Part shown: positions 59,480 through 64,000 of the stretch, piece by piece
How positions within the stretch are numbered: position 1 is the stretch's first letter
Layout of the letters: every line of letters begins with the position of its first letter
DNA from: Juglans regia
Taxonomy: Eukaryota > Streptophyta > Magnoliopsida > Fagales > Juglandaceae
Direction: 5' to 3'
Length of the DNA stretch: 64,000 nt
NCBI RefSeq assembly: GCF_001411555.2
Contig: NC_049909.1
Span: 2,217,875 to 2,281,874 of the forward strand
Translations under genes and position numbers: made by a program
Notes under the pieces: model-generated
What the model was told of the DNA's origin: nothing
What the model saw: the letters and a program-made list of their open reading frames with translations, nothing else
The model's database searches: none

Positions 59480-60960
59480 TGGGCTACAAGCCCAGCCAAC
59501 AAGAAGGCACACAGGCCTCTAGTCATCTAACCCAGCCCTCACAAGGCACCTGGCACATAGGAAGTAGTTTGCAAATAAAATGCAAAAGTTGCACCAATTG
59601 AGTTTCAAATCCATGCGACTTGGTTGGCAAGGAAGCAACATGACTGTTGGACCAAGTCCAACCTTTTTGTCACATGGCAATAGATGCAATCTATACATCT
59701 GTTCGGATTCAATTTAAGAAAAATGAAAACTAATAACTTTTCGTTCGTATCATTTGGTCATCTATAAATAGACCCCTTGGCTTGCCAATTGAGTATCTAA
59801 GAAGCTAATTTCGAAATTCTCAAATCTCTAATCTCTTGGTAGAATAGTAAATCTGAGGGTATTCAAACTTGTTATGGGCTTCATTGTATCTTGTAGGTAA
59901 ATTCGCTTGTAACCCGTGTGCATATCGTTATTGGTGGGGGCAAATGTTGTCTTAAGGAAAGTAACATTGTAATGCTCCTTGACGAAAACTCTTTTCTCTT
60001 ACTATTTTCTTCTTTTGCAGGCTATTTTCTTCCAACATTAAGTAAGATTGAACAACTTATATTGAAATGCTATTTTCCTTGACCGTTGATGGTTTGGGGA
60101 GGGTTTTTAGATTGCCTTATGTCAAGAAAGAGGAGGGTGGTCTCCTTTCCTTTGTTTGTCTGTGTGAATCATAAAATTAGGTGAAGAATAAAGGGACATA
60201 AATTCAATGCAAGGTTGAATTTTGTAATGGTTATTGTAGAGAACATATTATTACCAAATACTCATAAAAGCTGGGAAGGAAGGGGGAGGGGTAGGTTGAA
60301 TGCCTTAGTATCCTCCGCTTTATGTTCTTTGTATATTTTTTCATTTTGACTTATCAGTGTTCTAATATAGAATTCATTTTCTAATATGTAGCCCAAGCCA
60401 CTTGAACGAGCATACCACGACACACCCATCACATCAACATTATTACTCACATAACCTCAAGCGTCTAGTGAGTTTGTGCTTTACCTCAATGTGTAGTTCA
60501 CATCTAGGGATGCAAGAAGCATCTCTTTGAATGTGGATTATGGTTTATTTTTCCTAGTTTTGAGAAATGGCTTATAAAATTTTAGAAATATCCTTACTTT
60601 TAGTGTTCTTTTTTAAGTTGCAACTATAATATATAACTTCAGTGGATTTTTTCCCTTCAGTTGGGACATTTGGTCTACTATTTTTTCTTCTTAGAGTTTC
60701 TGGGGAAAAAGAAAAAGGAAAGGCAAAACTCTCCCCTAGCCCCCAAGACCCATCTATGAGACTTAAAGGCCTCAGGCTCGAAAGGAGGAGCTCGTGATAA
60801 GTCTTGAATGACATGTGAGCCTCCCATCCTAGATCTGTCCCGTAATCACGGGGGGGAAATTTGAGGAGTCCAATACCATTAAGATTGATTCAAATACACC
60901 CCTAATAGTCAAATAAGATTAGATAAGTAGGGAAGTTTATCCCAAGCATAATTCAAATAA
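59480..60960. other. DNA between solo LTR and Tat-like element, no gene recognised
   Basis: A TATA-like CTATAAATAG at about 59763 followed by a pyrimidine-rich stretch and a splice-like TTTGCAG (60020) could be an old promoter or LTR. I cannot assign it. Small ORFs at 60262-60814 have no recognisable protein pattern. Confidence 0.4.
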
Positions 60961-60989
60961 GAGATAAGGTTGTTACAGGAGCAAGAGCA

Positions 60990-61168
60990 AACCCATCCCA
61001 ACCTCTATATATATGAGAGGAGAAACCCTGATCAAGGAAATGAAGAGAACTTTCGTTCTTTATTTATTTCACACAAGTCATCTGACTTAGGCATCAAAGG
61101 CATCTCTATACCCTTTATGTCTTTCTCAATCTACATGTTACAGGTTCGTGGCAGGCATGTCCGAAACA
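60990..61168 (+). mobile_element. 3' part of the 5' LTR of a Tat-like gypsy element
   Basis: A TATA box (CTCTATATATA, 61003-61013) lies about 155 bp before the LTR end ...GAAACA at 61168, followed by AT and the primer-binding site. The outer end of the LTR cannot be placed. Confidence 0.6.
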
Positions 61169-61170
61169 AT

Positions 61171-61188
61171 TGGCGCCATTTGTGGGAT
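61171..61188 (+). other. Primer-binding site of the Tat-like element
   Basis: TGGCGCCATTTGTGGGAT, one or two bases from the TGGCGCCGTCTGTGGGAA form common in plant Tat-lineage elements. Two bases separate it from the LTR end, as is usual. Confidence 0.8.
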
Positions 61189-61270
61189 CCTTCTTTCCAC
61201 ATCACAACGTGCCTTTCGTATTCGTACCACCACGCGCTCTCAAGCAACCAGGGACTAGGAAGCGACATCT

Positions 61271-61980
61271 ATGAATATGGAGAACATATTAGCAAAAATG
61301 GACGATAAACTGAAGAAGGTAGCGAAGGAATTGGAACCACTACAACAGAAAAACGAGGTCATAAAGCGTAGGAATACGGTGTCAGGCGAAGATGTTGTGC
61401 TGAGTCAAGTTGCTAGAGCAGAAGGGGAGTCACAAAGCACGGGCAAACATTTCAACAACGATGAAGAAAAGAGGAAAATGCTCCATGATCTATGGAGCCT
61501 CTTGGATAAGTATGAAGAAATGGTGCAAAAGATAAGTGCATCCTCCTCAATAGATCACGCTAGCAGCCCTGTTAGGAGGAATATGGCCTAGAAGCCCCTT
61601 TATGACCAAACTGGCGCTAAAACTCCCAGCTATGCTGCACGAATTCATGGACAAGGTAGATGATTTTGTCAATGCATAAGACACATTACGGGCTCTAACC
61701 ACACCAAGAAAAACAAGATAGAACAAGTGAAAGATTAGACTAGAAAAGGAGGGCAAAGGAAAGATCGAGAAAATGACTCAAGGGCAAAAACAAACTAGAG
61801 TGACGATACGTTATACAAGTGAGATTTTGTCAATGCAAAAGACACACTACGGGCTCTAACCACACCAAAAAAAGTAGAGATAGAACAAGTGGAAGATCAT
61901 ACTACAAAAGGAGGGTTTAGGAAAGATTGAGAAAATGACTCAAGGGAAAAAAAACAATGACTCAAGCCAGGTTCACCATG
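61271..61980 (+). pseudogene. Gag relic of the Tat-like element
   Basis: The open frame 61271-61591 gives MENILAKMDDKLKKVAKELE and NDEEKRKMLHDLWSLLDKYE, a coiled-coil-like Gag N-terminus. Downstream, after stops, FVNAKDTLRALTTPKK recurs twice (about 61660 and 61828) because a segment of about 171 bp is tandemly duplicated. The capsid core, protease, RT and RNase H that should follow are absent. Confidence 0.7.
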
Positions 61981-62029
61981 ATTAGCTGGACACTATACAA
62001 GTGAGATTTCTCAAGCCTTCTTTTAATAT

Positions 62030-63110
62030 GTGTGTCAAGAGAAGAGGCCCAATACGTTATGGAGGAAGTGCACAAATGGATATGCATAAATCATTTAGGC
62101 GGACCTGGCGGCTAAGATCGTGAGGGCAAGGTACTATTCGCCTCACCCCCTCAAAGACGCCAAAGACTTCACCAAGAAATACAGCCAATGTCAATTATAG
62201 GCACCAATCCCAAGTAGCCCACCCTAGGAAATGTGCCCAATGTCAATTACAATCACCTCCCATGGCCATTCGCCCAATGGGGGTGGACCTGGTGGGCCCT
62301 ATGCCGCCAAGAAAATAAAGAGCAAAATAAGTCATCGTCGTCATTGACTACTTCATGAAGTGGGCAGAGGCTGAAGCCTTGGTGACAGTAACCTCCCAAA
62401 ACATAATCAAATTCTTGTGGAAGACAATCATATGCCGATTTGGGATACCACAGAGTATTATCTTAGACAATGATAGGCAATTCGATTCAGAGCACTATTG
62501 AAATTAGTGCTTTAAGCTTGGAATCAAAGCCAAATACTCTTCACTGGGGCACCCTTAGTCTAACAAACAAGTTGAGGCAATGAATAAAACCATCATGGGC
62601 ATATTGAAGAAAAGGTTAGAAGAGAAGAAGGACGCTTGGACTGAGGAACTGCCCAAAGTGCTTTGGGCCTACAGAACGATAGTCAAAATCCCAACTAGAG
62701 TAACACCCTTCGCCTTGGCATACAACAATGATGTAGTAATACTAGTTCAGGTGGGAATACCCAACCACAAAACCCATCAATAAGGAACAAAACATGAGGG
62801 CACTGGAGGAGAGCCTCTATCTACTTGAGGAAAGAAGAGATGATGCGGAGATCAGGGCAACAACTAATAAAAGGAAGACGGAGTAGTATTTTAATAAAAG
62901 AGTCAGGTCAAGGTCCTTCAAGATAGGAGACCTAGTTCTGAAGAAAACCAGAGTCACCACCACAGAAAAGAGAAAGCTCGGTCCACGATGGGAAGGACCC
63001 TACATTGTAATAGCCAGCCACAAACTAGGATCGTACCGCCTGAAAGACGCCTTAGGAATGGAGTTGCCCCACCCATGGAATTCTAAGCATCTAAGGAAGT
63101 ACTTTGTATG
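62030..63110 (+). pseudogene. Integrase of the Tat-like element (broken)
   Basis: Plus strand, in order: a decayed zinc-binding region (AQYVMEEVHKWICINHLGG, about 62045-62105), WPFAQWGWT / GVDLVGPMPPRK (about 62265-62315, first Asp), VIVVIDYFMKWAEAEAL, FGIPQSIILDNDRQFDSEHY (second Asp, about 62440-62500), VEAMNKTIMGILKKRLEEKK (Glu), WTEELPKVLWAYRT, TPFALAYNNDVVI, then LGPRWEGPYIVIASHKLGSY and HPWNSKHLRKYFV at the C-terminus. Stops and frame changes break it several times. In this element Gag is followed directly by integrase, so protease, RT and RNase H have been deleted. Confidence 0.85.
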
Positions 63111-63177
63111 ATTTCCCATGTAATGATTTTGATGCAAGAAAAAAGGTTGTTGAATTCAATGACCTGTCTTTATGCCT

Positions 63178-64000
63178 AGTGATCATAGGAGGAAAACAAC
63201 TAAACAGAGTGTCTTCCCTCCTCGCCCCTTTAAGTGTTGTCTAGGCAACCTCTCACCAAATATAAGTTGAGTGCCCAACTTTAGCGTGGTCGAGGCAACC
63301 TCCCCCAAACATAAGTCGAGTGTCTCCACTCGCCACCTTTAGCGCACTCAAGGCAACCTCCCACCAAATATAAGCTAGGTGTCTCCACTCACTACCTTTA
63401 GCGTGGTCAAGGCAAACTTCTACCAAATATGAGCCAAATGTCTCGATTCGTCACCTTGAGTGCAGTCGAGGAAACCTCTGGCCAAATCCAAGCTGAGTGT
63501 CTCCACTCGCACCTGGCGACTATAGAAGGAAAACCACCCAATAGAGTGTTTCCCTCCTCGTCCCTTTAGCATGGTCGAGGTAACTTCTTGCTGAATCCCA
63601 GCCGAGTGTCTCCACCACACCGAGCAACCATAGGGGGAAAACCATTTTAAAATGTGTTTCCCTCCTCACCCCTTCTGCGTGATTGAGGCAACATCCCACC
63701 AAGCATAATCCGAGGATCTCCACTCGCCACTTTTAGCTCCGTTGAGGCAACCTCCCGCCAAATCCAAGCCAAGTGTCTCCACTCGCACCTAGCGATTGTA
63801 GAAGGAAAACCACCCAATAGAGTGTTTCCCTCCTCGTCCCTTCAGCACAGTCAAGGTAACCTCTCGTCCAATCCTAGTCAAGTGTCTCCACTCACACCAA
63901 GTGACCATAGGGGGAAAACCATTTAAAAAAGTCTTTCCCTCCTCGACCCTTCAGCGCGGTTGAGGCAACCTCCCGCCAAACATAAGCCGAGGGTCTCCAC
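63178..64000. repeat. Tandem repeat array with higher-order structure, 3' region of the Tat-like element
   Basis: Basic units of about 60 bp (GAGTGTCTCCACTCGCCACC ... GAGGCAACCTCCCACCAAA) alternate with longer units carrying an extra AGAAGGAAAACCACCCAATA ... TTTCCCTCCTCG segment. A composite unit starting near 63481 recurs near 63760, a period of about 280 bp, and the array runs off the window. Tat-lineage elements are known to carry tandem repeats between pol and the 3' LTR, which can seed satellites. No 3' LTR is seen before the edge. Confidence 0.88.

Noticed and set aside
63420..63723. ORFs on the minus strand at the right edge
   Set aside because: They are read-through frames of the tandem repeat. 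The repeated peptide text follows the DNA repeat period.

Overview
The window looks like nuclear DNA of a woody eudicot. It is AT-rich, its one gene is split by GT-AG introns, and most of the rest is nested, decayed plant transposable elements. A Fagales origin is only an impression. I see no bacterial-type operons, CRISPR arrays, rRNA or tRNA genes.

One host gene looks complete: a secreted GH1 beta-glucosidase on the minus strand (26192-30892). It can be assembled as 13 exons whose splice phases all agree, giving 510 codons plus stop. Two broken 3' ends of the same gene lie at 14078-14906 and about 16180-17010. Copies of the block upstream of the gene are stranded near 18.2 and 52.2 kb, so the locus was once a tandem GH1 cluster that was later torn apart. 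Other host relics are the N-terminal part of an LRR receptor (PSY1R-like, about 45.0-45.3 kb) and one exon-sized piece of a valyl-tRNA synthetase (about 54.15 kb).

Layout. 1-2890: Gag, primer-binding site and 5' LTR of a Ty3/gypsy element on the minus strand. 2891-13613: a CACTA-like element (copy A) whose ends carry arrays of a palindrome centred on TTCGAA. Copy A is split by a 7,970-bp Athila/Tat-type gypsy element (4496-12465) with a 5-bp target duplication. 13.6-17.0 kb: GH1 pseudogene, copia fragment, second GH1 pseudogene, small CACTA-like MITE. 17.0-22.5 kb: AT-rich copia debris, a further TTCGAA array and an unrecognised duplicated relic. 22.5-25.8 kb: CACTA copy B, uninterrupted, with a tandemly amplified hairpin unit. 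26.2-30.9 kb: the GH1 gene. 31-34.4 kb: intergenic repeats and a copia Gag relic. 34441-43593: a complete-structure chromovirus (Tekay/Del-like) with 2.1-kb LTRs and an ATGCA target duplication, sitting inside a copia LTR. 45.9-51.6 kb: a nearly intact L1-type LINE. 55473-59474: a 4-kb solo LTR. 61.1-64.0 kb: an internally deleted Tat-like gypsy element followed by a short-period tandem repeat with higher-order structure.

The same CACTA-plus-GH1-3'-end arrangement at 13.6 and 25.8 kb implies that the CACTA insertion came before the segmental duplication, and that the Athila-type element entered copy A afterwards. Every retroelement here carries at least one visible lesion. The LINE carries only one nonsense codon. 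The most unusual signal is the dense TTCGAA palindrome array at both ends of the CACTA-like family.
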